Notes: generated by a model not told the origin, from the sequence alone. A stretch of 64,000 nucleotides of DNA from Malus domestica (GCF_042453785.1 NC_091666.1:24882501-24946500), one strand, 5' to 3'. Numbered from the stretch's first letter, positions 1-12,025 are shown. A program made the numbers and translations.

Positions 1-907
1 AGAAAAACTCTTATCTACCAAACAATCCGTCCTCGTGAAGGCGTTCATGTTTGCCCGTGGTGCCTAGTTTGACTTTTGGATTTATAAAATAATAATAATA
101 ATAATAATAATCAATTCGTAATTGCATTTCCGTGTTGTGCAGTCAAATCGGAGAAGTTGCCGCTTTGTATTATACGCAAAAGTAGACATGTCCAATGCAC
201 CGTAGCAGCACACTTATCTTGACCATTTCATAAAGTGCCAATTTAGTATTATCTTTTCGGAAATTCCAAGTATTTAGATGGAATTAAGAACAAGGACCAA
301 ATCAAACGAACAAGAAAGAATCTTGTTGGTTTGGTCATCAATTTTTGATAGATGCGTCGACCTGCTTAGCAATTAGCAAGTCAATTTTTATGAGTCGGTA
401 GGTGATCGTCTTCGTATATAGTGGGTTCAGTCGCATCTAGTCATTGGGCCTCCAGCTCTGTAGGAATTAGTGTTCTCCTCAAGCGCAATAAGGGTTAACT
501 ACAAGCCCAATTTCCCCCACCCGATTGATTGGTTGTCCAAACATACGTCTTGTTTCGTTACGATGAAAGGGCACCACTTGGGCTAGCTAATCCCTCTGAC
601 TTCCCAAACGGAATACTTGCACAATTAGGGCTTCCATGTCTCAATATTTGCTCTTCAAAAACATCGTCGTCCACTCGTCCGCTATTGTTCTACGAATGAG
701 AAATTAGAACAACAAAAGTGCATCATGACTATTTTGGACTTGGAGTAATAGCTCCTGCCAAACTTCGACTTATTTATAACTAGATTCGTATTAGGAGGTT
801 TTTTTTTTCCCTTCCTAAAAAACAAGGAATGTTACCCAATATTTCTAGGATCCAATAAGTATGTGCACTAAAAGACCAAATTATTGAGTAATAATTTGAA
901 TTTAGGA
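1..907. other. Intergenic DNA, no gene seen
   Basis: No convincing coding frame, splice-bounded exon or structural RNA was found here. The only clear feature is an (AAT)n microsatellite at about 89-111. The rest is ordinary AT-rich intergenic sequence. Confidence 0.6.
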
Positions 908-1077
908 ACCACTTAGTACTACGGTCTAATGGTATTTCTCTTCACTTTTAAGTGAGAGATCTTAGGTTCGATTCTTACCAAAGGTGAATTTGAACCACAT
1001 TATTAAATAGCTTATTGTGAGCTTAAGCCCACCACCTTCTCCTTAGTATAAATAATATCGTTTGTTAAAAAAAAAAA
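908..1077 (+). mobile_element. tRNA-derived SINE, family 1
   Basis: Ends in a poly(A) tail (1067-1077) and carries a Pol III B-box-like GGTTCGATT at about 965-973, preceded by an A-box-like stretch near 921-935. A second full copy lies at 55895-56057 and a 5'-truncated inverted copy at 56546-56637. All three share the 3' segment that reads roughly aataatatcgtttgtt before the A tail. A possible target duplication (15 bp with mismatches) flanks the element. The sharing of both boxes and the A tail between copies supports a SINE over a tRNA gene. Confidence 0.7.
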
Positions 1078-1182
1078 TTAAATTTAAGAATATAAGGCAT
1101 GTGAATGTGATAGTCCTAAAATAGAGCATGTGGGTTTCTCCTTAGATTTCATTGCTTTAAGGAAAACAAATAGAACATGGGT

Positions 1183-1420
1183 ATTTTTCTAGGACTTGGA
1201 TTGTCTGCCCTCCCATTTCGGTGCTCTCCCCGTGCCCTCCTGTTTTGTGTGGTCACGGTTAAACCACGTCAATATTTTATATTATTTTTTTATAAAAATA
1301 ATAAAACAAAAAGAAATAGTAATATAAAATGTTGACGTGGCTTAACCGTGACCACAAAAACAGAAGGGCACGGGGAGGGCACCACAATTAGAGGGCAGAC
1401 AATCCAAGTCCATTTTTCTA
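1183..1420. mobile_element. Mutator-like MITE with long inverted repeats and 9-bp target duplication
   Basis: The element is 1192-1411 (220 bp). Its terminal 21 bases are perfect inverted repeats beginning GGACTTGGATTGTCTGCC, and pairing continues, imperfectly, inward to about 100 bases per arm around an AT-rich loop (about 1275-1315). ATTTTTCTA is duplicated exactly at 1183-1191 and 1412-1420. A 9-bp duplication with long terminal inverted repeats is the usual signature of Mutator-type non-autonomous elements. A related inner arm occurs at about 54419-54480. Confidence 0.88.
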
Positions 1421-1740
1421 ACCACCTATAAATAATTGAGAGATGGTTCTCTAAATCCTAACTTTTTTATAGTATATTTTCTAAGTGCATGTGCAAGCAC
1501 ATGTCTATTCATTGCCATTTCATGGTCATGATATTTAATGGAAGTCTTAGTATGCAAAGAAACACCTGAAAAATATGCTTTCAAAACTCCCTATTATCTT
1601 TTTGCAAATTTGGGTTAAGACGGAAAAACTTATATATCGCAATTCAATAATTTAGTTACATGAAGAGAGAGAGATGTCCAATTGTAGCATACAACAAATA
1701 AAACTTATGTTGGAGTTGATTGAAGAGCAAATCGAAAGAA

Positions 1741-1898
1741 GTCGTACCCAGTGCACAAGGCTCCCGCTTTACACAAGGTCTGGGAGAGGTGAATGTCGGC
1801 TAGCCTTACCCCCATTTATGGAGAGGCTGCTCCCAAGTCTCGAACCTGAGACCTTCCGCTCATGGGCGAAGGCACTTGTCATCGCACCAAGTGCGACC
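1741..1898 (-). mobile_element. Au-like SINE
   Basis: Read on the minus strand it starts GGTCGCACTTGGTGCGATG, has a B-box-like GGTTCGAGA in the middle and ends TGGGTACGAC followed by a short T-rich tail. This order and these words match my recollection of the plant Au SINE family. No clean target duplication was found. Short open frames crossing it are not genes. Confidence 0.65.
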
Positions 1899-2862
1899 TC
1901 TGATTGTCTTAGTGTCCTCGTTAATATCTCTTGCATATGGGTAAAGTTGAAGTAGGTTCTAACAGAGAGACCGATATAACCAAGTTTCGAAGGTGCATTG
2001 TACAATTTTTTATGGGTGGTACTATCCACACACCTCATTTAATTGGTAAGTGTCAAATCGAATGAATTGAATATGATCAATTGACATAAATTAACAGAGA
2101 ATGTGTGAAAGATAAAAAAGAGTGTTGCTAGCATCACTTTTTTTATGAGTAGTCTATCTTGTCATCTAAGTGTTACGTCGGGAGTAATCAAATAATTTAG
2201 TTAGTTTTTTATGAACCAAATGAGGGGGCCATGGATTGAGAAAACAAACAACACAAAGGGAGACCAACCATGTGGAGCTTGTAGAATGAATAGAGATGAG
2301 CTTTTCCATTAACTTTCTCTACTCTTCGAACATACAACTCTGTTTTTTTATTAGTTTTACTATTATTATGGGGAGGTAAGGGGGAGAGTTCGAAGGTATT
2401 ATAATAATTTAGGAAATGAGAGAGTTTCGAATCCAAAATGTATGGGTAAAAACCCAAACACTCTATCTACTAAGATATTCGATCAAATACATGTCGAATA
2501 TACAACTCGATTAAGAATTTAAGTGATGAGATGAGTGTTCGTTTCATGTCCATCGATTTGTCCTGTGGAATTCCCATCTAAGTAACTTTGTGTATGATTG
2601 AAACAGAGACTCGGTTAATTTGGTGATGCTAAATTGCTATGAGACTTCATTCAATTGTGTTGACCATTAGGACAGCCTATGGCTGGCATGTTGGTGGCCT
2701 CATTAATTACATTCCACCACTAATTTAAGTCCCTCCAAGTCCAAAAGAGAGGTGATCCATCAATAAGGAGAGAGAGGCCAATTCAAGGACAAGTTTCATC
2801 CGGTGCGGTTATGATATTATCACGTAATAACTATTTATGTCGTAATATACGAATCTGTTTAC
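1899..2862. other. Intergenic DNA with a small palindromic MITE-like segment
   Basis: About 2013-2137 begins GTGGTACTATCCACACACC and ends in an imperfect inverted counterpart (gtgttgctagcatcac). It resembles the element at 9029-9173 and a segment near 47640-47697, so it is probably a decayed MITE copy. No gene is seen. Confidence 0.45.
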
Positions 2863-3059
2863 ATTTTTTTGGATGAATCCAGGGTATCTCTGCACGTAGG
2901 TGAGGAGGACTAATCCTTCGAGCCGAGTTGGACCCCATTCGAAAGGCAAGCTCTCCCAATGATGGCTGCTCCATTCACAAGGCTTGAACTCAAGACCTTA
3001 CTTAAGGAGAACAAGCTCCTTACCACTTGAACCACCAAGCATTGGTCGAATTTGTTTAC
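2850..3059 (-). mobile_element. tRNA-derived SINE with 13-bp target duplication
   Basis: Element 2863-3046 on the minus strand. Its 5' part has a tRNA-like A box (GGTTCAAGTGGTAAGGAGC) and a B box (GAGTTCAAGCC), and it ends in an A-rich tail (T-run on the plus strand at 2864-2870). CGAATCTGTTTAC at 2850-2862 and CGAATTTGTTTAC at 3047-3059 form a 13-bp target duplication with one mismatch. Confidence 0.78.
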
Positions 3060-3419
3060 TTTCATTACGTCATAAATTTATGAAATATCAATTGTATCAT
3101 TTACTGTATTATTATATGTAAACTAGCAACACTATGTGGCAGTACGGACATGATAGTTTATTTTTTTATTTTTTTTTCCAATTTAAGGTCACCTAAAGCA
3201 TGGTATTGATGAGTGGGAGGTGCATGTGATCTGGTATAATTTTTTTCTTTGACACAACACAATCCATCCACATCTCCAAAGATCAAATGGGCCTACCCCA
3301 ATTGCTTTCCTGGTTGAGATAGTCCCCATTAGAAGAAAAATAAAGAGAAAGGTAAAAAGAAAGCAGCAGCAAAGAAAGGGATTTGAGAAGGAAAAAGACT
3401 ACACACAAAAGAAGAAGAT
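3060..3419. other. Upstream region of the BLT-like gene
   Basis: No separate gene. It contains the probable promoter and a purine-rich 5' leader (about 3330-3419, rich in AAG and AGC) directly before the start codon at 3420. No TATA box could be assigned with certainty. Confidence 0.4.
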
Positions 3420-4490
3420 ATGGAGAAGATGTTCATGATGATGAGCACCAATAGTACTCCTCCTCCTAGCCCAGGAAATACCAGAAATATTGAAATCACC
3501 ACCTCCGCTTTCCCTACCTGGAAACTGTACGAAAACCCTTTTTATAATTCTCAAAAACCCCATCAAAATCCACCCCTACAACCACAAAACCAGCAGCAGC
3601 AATGCCAAAACTTTAGCAACAAGCAACCGCAACAAGAAGTTCACCATTGCCTGCACCTCCCCATCTCCGCCCGCAAGCTCGCCGCTTCCTTCTGGGATCT
3701 CACCTTCTTCAAGCCGGCAATGGAGTCCGAGATGGATTACACGCGAGCCCAGATCATCGAAATGAAAGCCGAGCTCGAGTACGAGCGGAAGGCGCGCAAG
3801 AAGTTGGAGAGTTCGAAGAAGAGGTTGGCCAACGAGTTGGGGGAGGAGAGGAGGGCAAGAGAAGCGATCGAGAGGGTTTGCGAGGAGCTTGCTAGAGAGA
3901 TTTCTTTCGGGAAGTCGGAGATCACGAAGATGAGGAAAGAGATCGAGGAGGAGAGGAAAATGCTTCGAATGGCGGAGGTGCTGAGGGAGGAGAGAGTTCA
4001 GATGAAGCTCGCCGAGGCGAGACTTCTGTTCGAAGAGAAGGTGTTAGAGTTGGAGGGGTGTAAACAAATGCTGTGTGCCGCCGAGAACTCACATTTCAAG
4101 ATCAAACATAAAAATGAGGTTGTTAACGTTGCTAGTTTGGATAGTTCCAGTGGAAAGTCTGGGGCTCTTTGTGGTGATCGGAACAATGATTCTGTTTCCA
4201 GTTTTTCTACTGCAACTTCAAGGGAAGTGCTTTTGGGTGAAAAAGCAGCTTTCAGTGAAAACAGCGGTGGATTTTCATCCATGGCGGTTCAGAAAAGAGC
4301 CTCACCAGAACCAGAAAATCCTCACATAAAGAGAGGGATCAAGGGGTTTGTTGAATTCCCAAGAGTTGTCAGAGCAATTGGATCAAAAAGTAGGCATTGG
4401 GGCACAAAGCTTGAGTGCCAAAAAGCTCAGCTCAGAATTCTGATGAAGCAAAAGAGCCCCATTAGATCCAATAGTTTCATTATTAGTTGA
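3420..4490 (+). CDS. BLT: BRANCHLESS TRICHOME-like coiled-coil protein
   Basis: A single-exon 356-residue protein. The N-terminal ~75 residues are low-complexity (Pro/Asn/Gln-rich) with the block FPTWKLYENPFY at about 33-44. The conserved block ISARKLAASFWDLTFFKP follows (about 82-99). Residues ~105-225 are a long charged heptad-type coiled coil (EYERKARKKLESSKKRLANE and similar). The last 130 residues are Ser-rich and end in a basic tail. This order matches my recollection of Arabidopsis BLT, which promotes trichome branching through microtubule and polarity control; the function here is inferred from that. The protein looks longer than Arabidopsis BLT. The start codon lies just after a purine-rich leader, and the next in-frame Met residues (M4, M6-M8) are very close, so the exact start matters little. 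An alternative description is 'coiled-coil protein of the At5g41620/USO1-like group'. Confidence 0.82.
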   Translation: MEKMFMMMSTNSTPPPSPGNTRNIEITTSAFPTWKLYENPFYNSQKPHQNPPLQPQNQQQQCQNFSNKQPQQEVHHCLHLPISARKLAASFWDLTFFKPAMESEMDYTRAQIIEMKAELEYERKARKKLESSKKRLANELGEERRAREAIERVCEELAREISFGKSEITKMRKEIEEERKMLRMAEVLREERVQMKLAEARLLFEEKVLELEGCKQMLCAAENSHFKIKHKNEVVNVASLDSSSGKSGALCGDRNNDSVSSFSTATSREVLLGEKAAFSENSGGFSSMAVQKRASPEPENPHIKRGIKGFVEFPRVVRAIGSKSRHWGTKLECQKAQLRILMKQKSPIRSNSFIIS

Positions 4491-6031
4491 AAGATCGTAA
4501 TGTGAATTGGAAAATCCGTCAAAATTATCATTTTTCAAATTTTAATTGTTTGAATGATCAATTTTTTGCTCTGTATGTCGTTGATCAATTCAGCAATTAA
4601 AATTTGACTTCTGATTATTTTACGCCATTTTTCCTGTTAGTTTATTTTTTTAATTATTATTTTTTCTTATGTGGATTGTCGAAAGAGTGGTATGATTTTT
4701 GTGCTTATTGCACATTTTTGTGTATGATGAAATTAATCAGAAAAAAGTCTTGCTTTGGATCTGATCAAGGCTTTAAATTAAAATTTTTGACTTTATTCTA
4801 AATCTGTGATGCTTTTGACTTGTAAGAACACATGCACTTGCTTCATTTTTTAGTTCACTCAAGTGAGTGTATTTTTGAGTTTTGAATACACTTACACATG
4901 CACTGGTACATGTACACGTTTCTTCTTTTTTTTTTTTTTTTTTTTTTTTTTCACTTGAGATTCTGGATTTTTAGTACATAAATAATTAGATGCTTTGTAA
5001 AGCAGATTATGTGGAAATGTTTTAGGTCTCTATTTGGAGGTGGATTTAGGAGATGATCAATTGGGGCTGGAAAATGCCTGAGGGTTGCATGAACAGTTGG
5101 TTTCCTTTCCCAAAAAGGACCACACATGGTATATGACATGCCCAAAATTTTCAGATCATATCTACTTGGTCCATAGTGAGGTTGGACCATGACACAGAAA
5201 TGTCAACAACCCACAATTGCTATAAAAACCGACAATAGTCAGTAACATTAGTTGCATAAAATAAGGGTGTATAAAAGACCTAATAGTGATAATCAGGTGA
5301 GTAAAGACATATTAGTGGCTAATGAGATGGGTAAAAAAAATATCAATGATGAATGAGAGTATTCGACATGGCTGGGCCTTTTTATTTTCAAATAAAGAAA
5401 GATTAGGTGAGATTAACTTTTCGACAATGATCGCGTACGATGCGAGGCACCTACCCTCCTTTGAAGGGGTGAGCACCATTACACCCGAAAATCTGTCGCC
5501 CCTCCCTCCTCTACCTTGTATACAACTAATATTAGTGATTATTGTCAATTTTACATATAGAAGTGACAACGAGACATATTAATGTTCATGCCTATAATGT
5601 AGCACATGAGGGTTAATCTTTGTTAGATTATCATTTTGGGAAGGGAAGATTCTTTGATGTTTAGAGATGATTACCATCCAATTAAACAATTTTGTGGGAA
5701 GCAGAAAAGGCATAACATATATGATTTAAAACCGTTCACTTTGCCACTTGAGAAGAATGCAATCATTAACCGAATTTGTGATGGTATTACACCCTGGAAA
5801 CTGTGCACAAAATTGTTTCTATTTAGAGGGTCCATAACTGTTAGGAAGACTACACCAGGTTAATACAAAAATAGAAAAATGTTAAGGAGACTCTTTTAAA
5901 GTGAGACTTTTTATAGATTTTCTGTCACCTTATTGTTTAACGTCAATTTCTATGTCAGCATTTAAAATTTTCATCCAGTACATGTATGATTAAGATGAAC
6001 TGCTAAAGAATGCTACATACCTTTACCTTCT
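4491..6031. other. Intergenic DNA, no gene seen
   Basis: Contains the 3' flank of the BLT-like gene and a 30-base poly(T) run at about 4922-4951. Open frames here are short, lack family similarity I recognise and are not splice-bounded. Confidence 0.55.
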
Positions 6032-6180
6032 TTTTTTTTTTTCTTTTTTTATCAAACGATAACATTTGTTAGATTAGTTATTAGATTAGGGAGCCAACGG
6101 GGTTCGAACCCACGACGTGGTGTAAGAGCAATACTTCTCTCCACCACTGTAGTAAAGGACCACTTGTCGTTTTACCTTCT
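6022..6180 (-). mobile_element. tRNA-derived SINE, family 2, with 10-bp target duplication
   Basis: Element 6032-6170. On the minus strand it has an A-box-like CTACAGTGGTGGAG, a strong B box GGTTCGAACCC, a 3' segment ctaatctaacaaat and an A-rich tail (plus-strand T run at 6031-6050). TTTACCTTCT is repeated at 6022-6031 and 6171-6180. A relative with the same 3' segment lies at 59353-59485. Confidence 0.78.
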
Positions 6181-8130
6181 CATTTCTAATCTGCAAAGCT
6201 GTTCATTTTTTTTTTTTATTATCTTTAAAGGATCATTGCTATGTAATCAAAACACCAAGATCGTCTGTTTAATAGATAACAGGTAAAGGGATAAACAATT
6301 TTCTATCTGGTTTAAGTTTCACAAAGATGATTTTTTGAGTGTCTAAAAGATAAGACAATTTATATCAGTAAACCACGTTATATAGTGAGAACACCAAAAA
6401 GAAGATACAATAGAAGGTAACTATCATTCCTAAATTAGCAAACAATTTATAAAGTATTAAACAAATGAAAAGATTTTTAGTCTATTTGTAAGACCGGCGT
6501 AGGATATTATCAGTTCACACATATTAATTATTATTTTTATGTAAATTCATTATTAACATTATATCATAAATTCTTAAGATATAAACCATGCCGTTTGGCA
6601 CGTGAATTAGTAATAATATCTAAACAAGATAGACGAGTATTTTTCGACCACATCGTACAACAAAGCAATTCACCGTCTAAAATCATGAGATTACAAATTT
6701 AGGATCTCTAGGTCTAAAAGCAAGAAATACAAGAACAAGTACTGGTTCTACATTGCATGAATCTTATCCTTTGAAATTATCAGAAATGGTACTGCGTAGT
6801 ACTCCTTGTCCATATTACTCTCTTCTCATCTCTTCAGTCTTCAAGGTTGTACCGTGGACATGAAAATGTACTTTGAAATCAGCTTCAAGATTTTTACCCT
6901 ACCATGATATTTGACAAGGCTGCCAAAGTAATTTTAATCTTTAATTAAGCTCTTCATGTTACACCAAAGTATCCTATATATGTACCCATATAGTATTTTT
7001 CTTCGCCACAATGTTTCTCTCTGATTCTCCCTTACTTGGCAACAAAAAAATTTATATATATTAGGAGAAATTCTTAGGTAGGGTCAACTGTGTCAAGTCA
7101 CCTATCCGCTCAAGACACATAGACCTCGTTTGGCAAGCCGTATAAGGAATCAGATAAGATAAGTAATACAGACTCAAGTGTTTGGGGTAGTTTTGCACTA
7201 AATAGTACCCTAATTAAATAAACTGGGCCCGCATCCTTATACGGTATACAACTGCTAAATTATCCAAACCAAACCCTCTGTATTATTAGTCGGGTAGGAA
7301 ACCACGTTGTGCTCTCCCACTCTCTCCCGTCGTGTCCCTCTCTCGCATCGTGCACAAGACTCATTCCTGTTGCAGTCGTTCAATCGTCGTCTCCGTCAAG
7401 ATTTCTTCTTCTTTCTTTCTTTCTGTTTTGCTCTAAATTTTTGGTCAAGTTACAGTTCCTTTCAAAATTAAGGTTTTGAGCCCCAAAATTTCTATACAAT
7501 TATGTGAAAATAATTAGGGTTGGCAGATGAAGCTTATTGGCTCAATTTCTGCGGTTGCAATGACCCACCACGATGTAAATCCAATTAATCGATTTCCTTG
7601 ACAAGATCTGAAACCCAACGACATGCAAATCGTCATTCCGATTGAAATAGTCAGTACAGTCCGAGCTATCAAACGAGGCATGAGCTTGTGTAAGATATGA
7701 TTCCTTCTTGTGTGTGTCTTTAGCGGATTGAGTGACGTAGCATGAATAGATGTATTCAAGAATCTCTCATAATTTTGGTCCTATTTGGTCGAACGACTTG
7801 GATAGCATTGGATTGTGATTTGATCATTCGATAAGACTAATTGGAATCTAACTAGACTTATCATGTGTCTTTGACACTCAAGTCTCAAGTTAGGAAACAA
7901 ATCGGCCATTTTTTCGACATTAGTCCAATATACGAGTTATGTCCACAATCCTTGTGACACAAGTGGCCATACTCAAGAATCTCTTCTAAATTAGATCATA
8001 GTGGAGGTCCTTGGATAATAATGTATTGAGCTTTAAGTATTGCATACGATTAACTAAAATTTGACTACACTTATCATGTCACGTCAACACTCACTTCTTA
8101 AGTATGGACAATTGGACCTCATTTTTTCAA
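6181..8130. other. Intergenic DNA, no gene seen
   Basis: AT-rich. The stretch 7123-7310 (beginning CCTCGTTTGGCAAGCCG) has the look of a transposon arm, but I could not find a matching end or target duplication. No coding gene is supported. Confidence 0.45.
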
Positions 8131-8286
8131 GGGAACTTTAACGAAAAGCATCCGGTACTGTTCACTTTAACGAAAAACCACATTTTTACACTAAAAAGTC
8201 AATCTTGGTACTATTCACTTTACCCTTTATTTTGCCCTTATCATTAAAACTCAAAGTTTACAAACCCATTTTCATTAGTTTTCCTT
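8131..8286. mobile_element. Short MITE of a type common in apple and pear
   Basis: Begins GGGAACTTTAACGAAAAGC and ends ...CATTAGTTTTCCT, an imperfect inverted pair. Inside are the phrases GGTACTGTTCACTTTAACG and GGTACTATTCACTTTACCC. I recall this sequence as a very frequent MITE in Maleae genomes, which is the main clue to the organism. The flanking ttttttc words suggest an 8-bp duplication but are low-complexity. Confidence 0.65.
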
Positions 8287-9028
8287 TTTTTCGAACCTTA
8301 ATCCAAAATACAAGTCCAGTCCACAATCCTTACTAGTGCAACAAAACATCGACCATGACACTAGTAAACTCACTAATCACAAATCCGAGAGACAAAGACA
8401 TGAATGTTTTGGGATCCACCCAGATATATAAACATATCAGACATAACCAAACTAACCAAAACTTATTAATTATTCACACCATCACATTAAACTTTTATGC
8501 ATCATTTTTGGGTAGAGAGAACGAAAGGTTTCAAATCAATGTGTTGCATAAGTTATAAAACATTCCTTAAACCAATTTGCAAAATTAATGTCACAACATT
8601 TGTGGGGTCTAAATTAATAGGGTGAGTGAGATGGACAAACGTCAATTAACCATGGCGAAATTGGTTACTGCATCAACATCTCACCAGCCTTTTTCCTATC
8701 AAACTCTACAAGAATTATAAGGATGAGAGATTTTTCAATGTGTTCGGAATACAAAACGAAACACCACATACACGTGACGCGACGCTTCCCAATGCTTGAG
8801 AATTGTTAACGGCGTGATGTGATGCCGTCAAGCTTACGTCAGAGTCTCAACGTGTCAGTTGTACAAAATGACAGACAGCCAATGAGAGCCTTGTCTGCAC
8901 TGAAAATATTTTGACTCCTTCTCTTGAAGTAGTCAATGCTTACTGACCGACCAATATGGGTCTGCTGTCGAACAAATTGAAATAAATAAAAAGAGAAATG
9001 CCATGAATACTTTCAATGAATTTTTTAA
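8287..9028. other. Intergenic DNA, no gene seen
   Basis: No coding region or repeat with defined ends was recognised. Confidence 0.5.
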
Positions 9029-9173
9029 AGATGTGATATCCACACATTTCATTTTATTTTTTATATATCTTTTTAATTTTTAATCATCGGATCGGATGAA
9101 TTGAAGAAGATCAACGAACAAAAATTATTAAGGGATGTGTGAGAAGTAAAATGAGATGTGTGGATAGCACACT
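9029..9173. mobile_element. Palindromic MITE
   Basis: Starts GATGTGATATCCACACATTTC and ends AATGAGATGTGTGGATAGC, an imperfect inverted pair around an AT-rich centre. Similar ends occur at 2013-2137 and near 47640-47697, which supports a dispersed family. Confidence 0.5.
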
Positions 9174-9344
9174 TTATTTTTTTATCACCATATACTTTTA
9201 TGTTAATTTATGTGTAAATATTATAAAATATTATGTAAAAAAAAATATATATATAATGGCAGAGACTCTATAAGGTGTCTTACTTTAAGAAAGTTAACAT
9301 TTCTTAAATTAAAATTTTAAATCTAATTGAACGTTTTACGGAAA

Positions 9345-9490
9345 GGTAATGATAAGGAAACTAAATTGGTAAACAATATTTGTAAATTAAATGATGTGTA
9401 ACTAATATGAATGAGATGTTTATCAACGTTTAAGTAATAATTTAATCATCAACTTTCATGTCATTTAATTTACAAAATTTTGTCTATAAA
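9345..9490. mobile_element. Dispersed AT-rich MITE-like repeat, copy 1
   Basis: Shares the order 'aatgataaggaaactaaat', 'aaattaaatgatgtgt', 'taataatttaatcat' with 40035-40165. Two related copies 30 kb apart show it is a repeat; the ends are not sharply defined. Confidence 0.5.
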
Positions 9491-9495
9491 TTTAG

Positions 9496-9616
9496 GGAAT
9501 TGTTATTAGCACTCCAAAAATCTCATTTGGCACTTCAAACTTTCTATAATTAGAAAGAAAAATACACTTATGAAGAGTGTAAAATGAAATTTTTAGAATG
9601 CTAATAACAATTTCCT
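9496..9616. mobile_element. Short MITE with terminal inverted repeats
   Basis: Begins GGAATTGTTATTAGCACTCC and ends with the near-complement GCTAATAACAATTTCC. About 120 bp, AT-rich centre, no coding capacity. Its inner phrases resemble parts of the elements at 32616 and 53614. Confidence 0.6.
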
Positions 9617-9784
9617 AAATGTACTCTTCCTAAAATTATCCTTTACGGAATGAAAATTGTCTTCCAATTTAGCTCTTTCAAAATATCAACATTCTATTGT
9701 AATTTCGTAAACTCTGAATTTTTCATATATTTTTTAACTAGAAAATTCCAATAATTTTTAGTGAAGTCGAACAATATCCAAGGA

Positions 9785-10697
9785 ATTGTAGCTAAGGGTG
9801 GTATTGGTATGATTACCGTATCAAAACTTATGTACCAATTACCATACCAAATTTTTGGTATGATAAAATTTATTACCATTATTGTGCCAAACTTTCGGTA
9901 TACCTAATTTTGGCATGCCAAATAGTTCGGTTGGCATGGTATGGTAATGGTAATTACCATTTTGTTTTAGCCCATTCTTTTGGGCCAAAATTTGATTTCT
10001 TTTTAACAACCTAATTCAAGGCCTAAACGTGTTTTGGCCACTCCCTTTGGGTATCTAGAACTTTTTTATTTAATTATGAGAATTTTATAGAGATTCATTA
10101 ATAAACAAGAAGTAAATAAATGACAGAATTGTGAAAAAACCCAATATCCCTAAAAAAATAGTACAAAGATTCCTAAATTTCATCTCTACATTCTTTAAAA
10201 TTGTACAAAATTAACTTGATAGACGAAGTCAGGGAGAAACATCCCAATTTGATGAAGGAGAAGATGAGATGGACTCCGAAGAGAGAGAGAGTCGCCGAAA
10301 CTGGAGCAACAAAGATGAAGTCGGTGGTTAGATGAGTGAAAAGATGAAAAGTCGCAATGCAAGAAGGCTTAGGTTTTTTATTGGGAAAGTAGAGGTTAGA
10401 GGGTGAGATGATTGGATAAATGACTAGGAAAAAAATATAAAGTGCATATATAATGATAATAATACCTAATTATATATAAATGAATAAATAAATGATATAA
10501 TATTAATAGTAGTGGTATGGTACGGTATACCATTGGTAATGGTTTTGAATACCATTAACGTACCAAAAATGTATGGTACGGTACAAATACCGTTCCATTA
10601 CCAATGGTACAAATTTTTTGGCACAACTTTGGTATGATATGGTTGGTAATTCGTTTGGTATGGTAATTTAGCAAAAAATTCCACCCCTAATTGTAGC
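9785..10697. mobile_element. Non-autonomous hAT element with 8-bp target duplication
   Basis: Element 9793-10689 (897 bp). ATTGTAGC is duplicated exactly at 9785-9792 and 10690-10697. The ends are inverted (TAAGGGTGG at the left; TAGGGGTGG when the right end is read inward). Both subterminal zones carry many ggtatggtaatgg-type words in inverted orientation, as expected for transposase-binding sites. There is no transposase frame inside, so mobility would depend on a hAT enzyme supplied from elsewhere. Confidence 0.88.
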
Positions 10698-11982
10698 ACC
10701 ACAATTCTATCAGACGCTGTCATCATAAATAATTGGTGGAACAACATCAGAGGCAGATTCAGATTTACCGAATGTATGTAATCTTATCTTAATAGTTAGC
10801 CGCAATTTAAATTCGTGTGCATGTAGTCTAATAACTTGATGGACAAAATACTAAATTTCTACTTATGCGTTATGCATTCAAAATTCTCCACTCATCTAAA
10901 TTAACGTAAAAATTTCGAGTCTTCTCTCGTTCTCTTAATAATAATAATAATTTTTCCATATATAATTTTTTTTTTTTAAACAAGCACCTATATTCTAAAT
11001 TACAAGGAGAGGGATGTGAAACTTTCTTTTTAATATAAGAAGTCTATGACCACTCATTAATAACATATTAATGCTCCTCCTTCTGCAGCTTCAGTATCAC
11101 ATGAAGTAGTAACATACTTTTAATATTAAAGTAAAGTCGGCCCAAACCATTGTTCGCTTTTCACTAGACTATCCACTTGGAATTAAAAATATAATTATAC
11201 TAAGAGTTAGGATGTAGGTTAAGCTACACAATGTGTCATTTATAATAAATTGATATCGAACTCGTCATCAATAATATTCAAATATAAAACCTCTTAAACT
11301 ATCTCCAAAGGAGATTTCAAATTTTTAACATAAAATTTAAATTTTGACAGCTTATGTGGCACTTTGACACTTTTTAAAGTTTTGTTCTCCAACCGATATG
11401 TCAAATTAAATTATTATTTTATTATTTTATAAAATAAATTATTAAACTAATTAAAATTTAATAAAGAACATTTAAAGTTTAATCAGTAATCTGTTCACAT
11501 TTTTTTATTGAAAAGAAGAAAAAGTAGAATAATTGCATGGTCAACTCAACATTAATTATAATAAATGATTAAGCTAATTAAAATTTAATAAAATACATTT
11601 AATAATTAATAAAAAAAACATTTGAAGTTGCTGCCAAATTTGACAGCAACCTCTTTTGCTGCCAATCCATGACATCGTCACATAGGATTTGGTACTTTGA
11701 TTGAAGAATATTAATGTGATCTTTTTTTATTGTTATAATTGATGTGTACATTTTGATATTTTATTTGAAGATGTTCTTACTTGCATATAGTCTACAGACG
11801 AAGAAGAAACAAGTTCAACTAGTTAAAATAATGAATGTTGAGAGAACACACTATTGTGGCTAAATAATTTTTTTCAAGTAGTGTCCTCTATTTATGGCCA
11901 AATATTGGTACCTATAATCCCCTACTTTAAGAAACTTAACACTGTTAGATTAGACGTGAAGTAAACGTTATGTACCACAGTG
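10698..11982. other. AT-rich intergenic DNA, possible decayed MITE
   Basis: The segment about 11299-11779 starts ACTATCTCCAAAGGAGATTTC and ends TTTGAAGATGTTCTT, a loose inverted pair of the type seen in plant MITEs. No gene is supported. Confidence 0.4.
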
Positions 11983-11987
11983 TGAGA

Positions 11988-12023
<36 letters not shown>
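11983..12023. repeat. (GA)n microsatellite upstream of GRF
   Basis: About 40 bases of GA repeat; a second GA tract lies at about 12188-12224. Both sit 150-380 bp before the GRF start codon, in the probable promoter or 5' leader. GA tracts in plant 5' leaders are common and can bind GAGA-type factors; a role here is only an inference. Confidence 0.8.

Positions 12024-12025
<2 letters not shown>

Noticed and set aside
6090..6115. tRNA gene suggested by GGTTCGAACCC
   Set aside because: No cloverleaf or acceptor stem could be drawn, and the A tail and 10-bp target duplication show a SINE.
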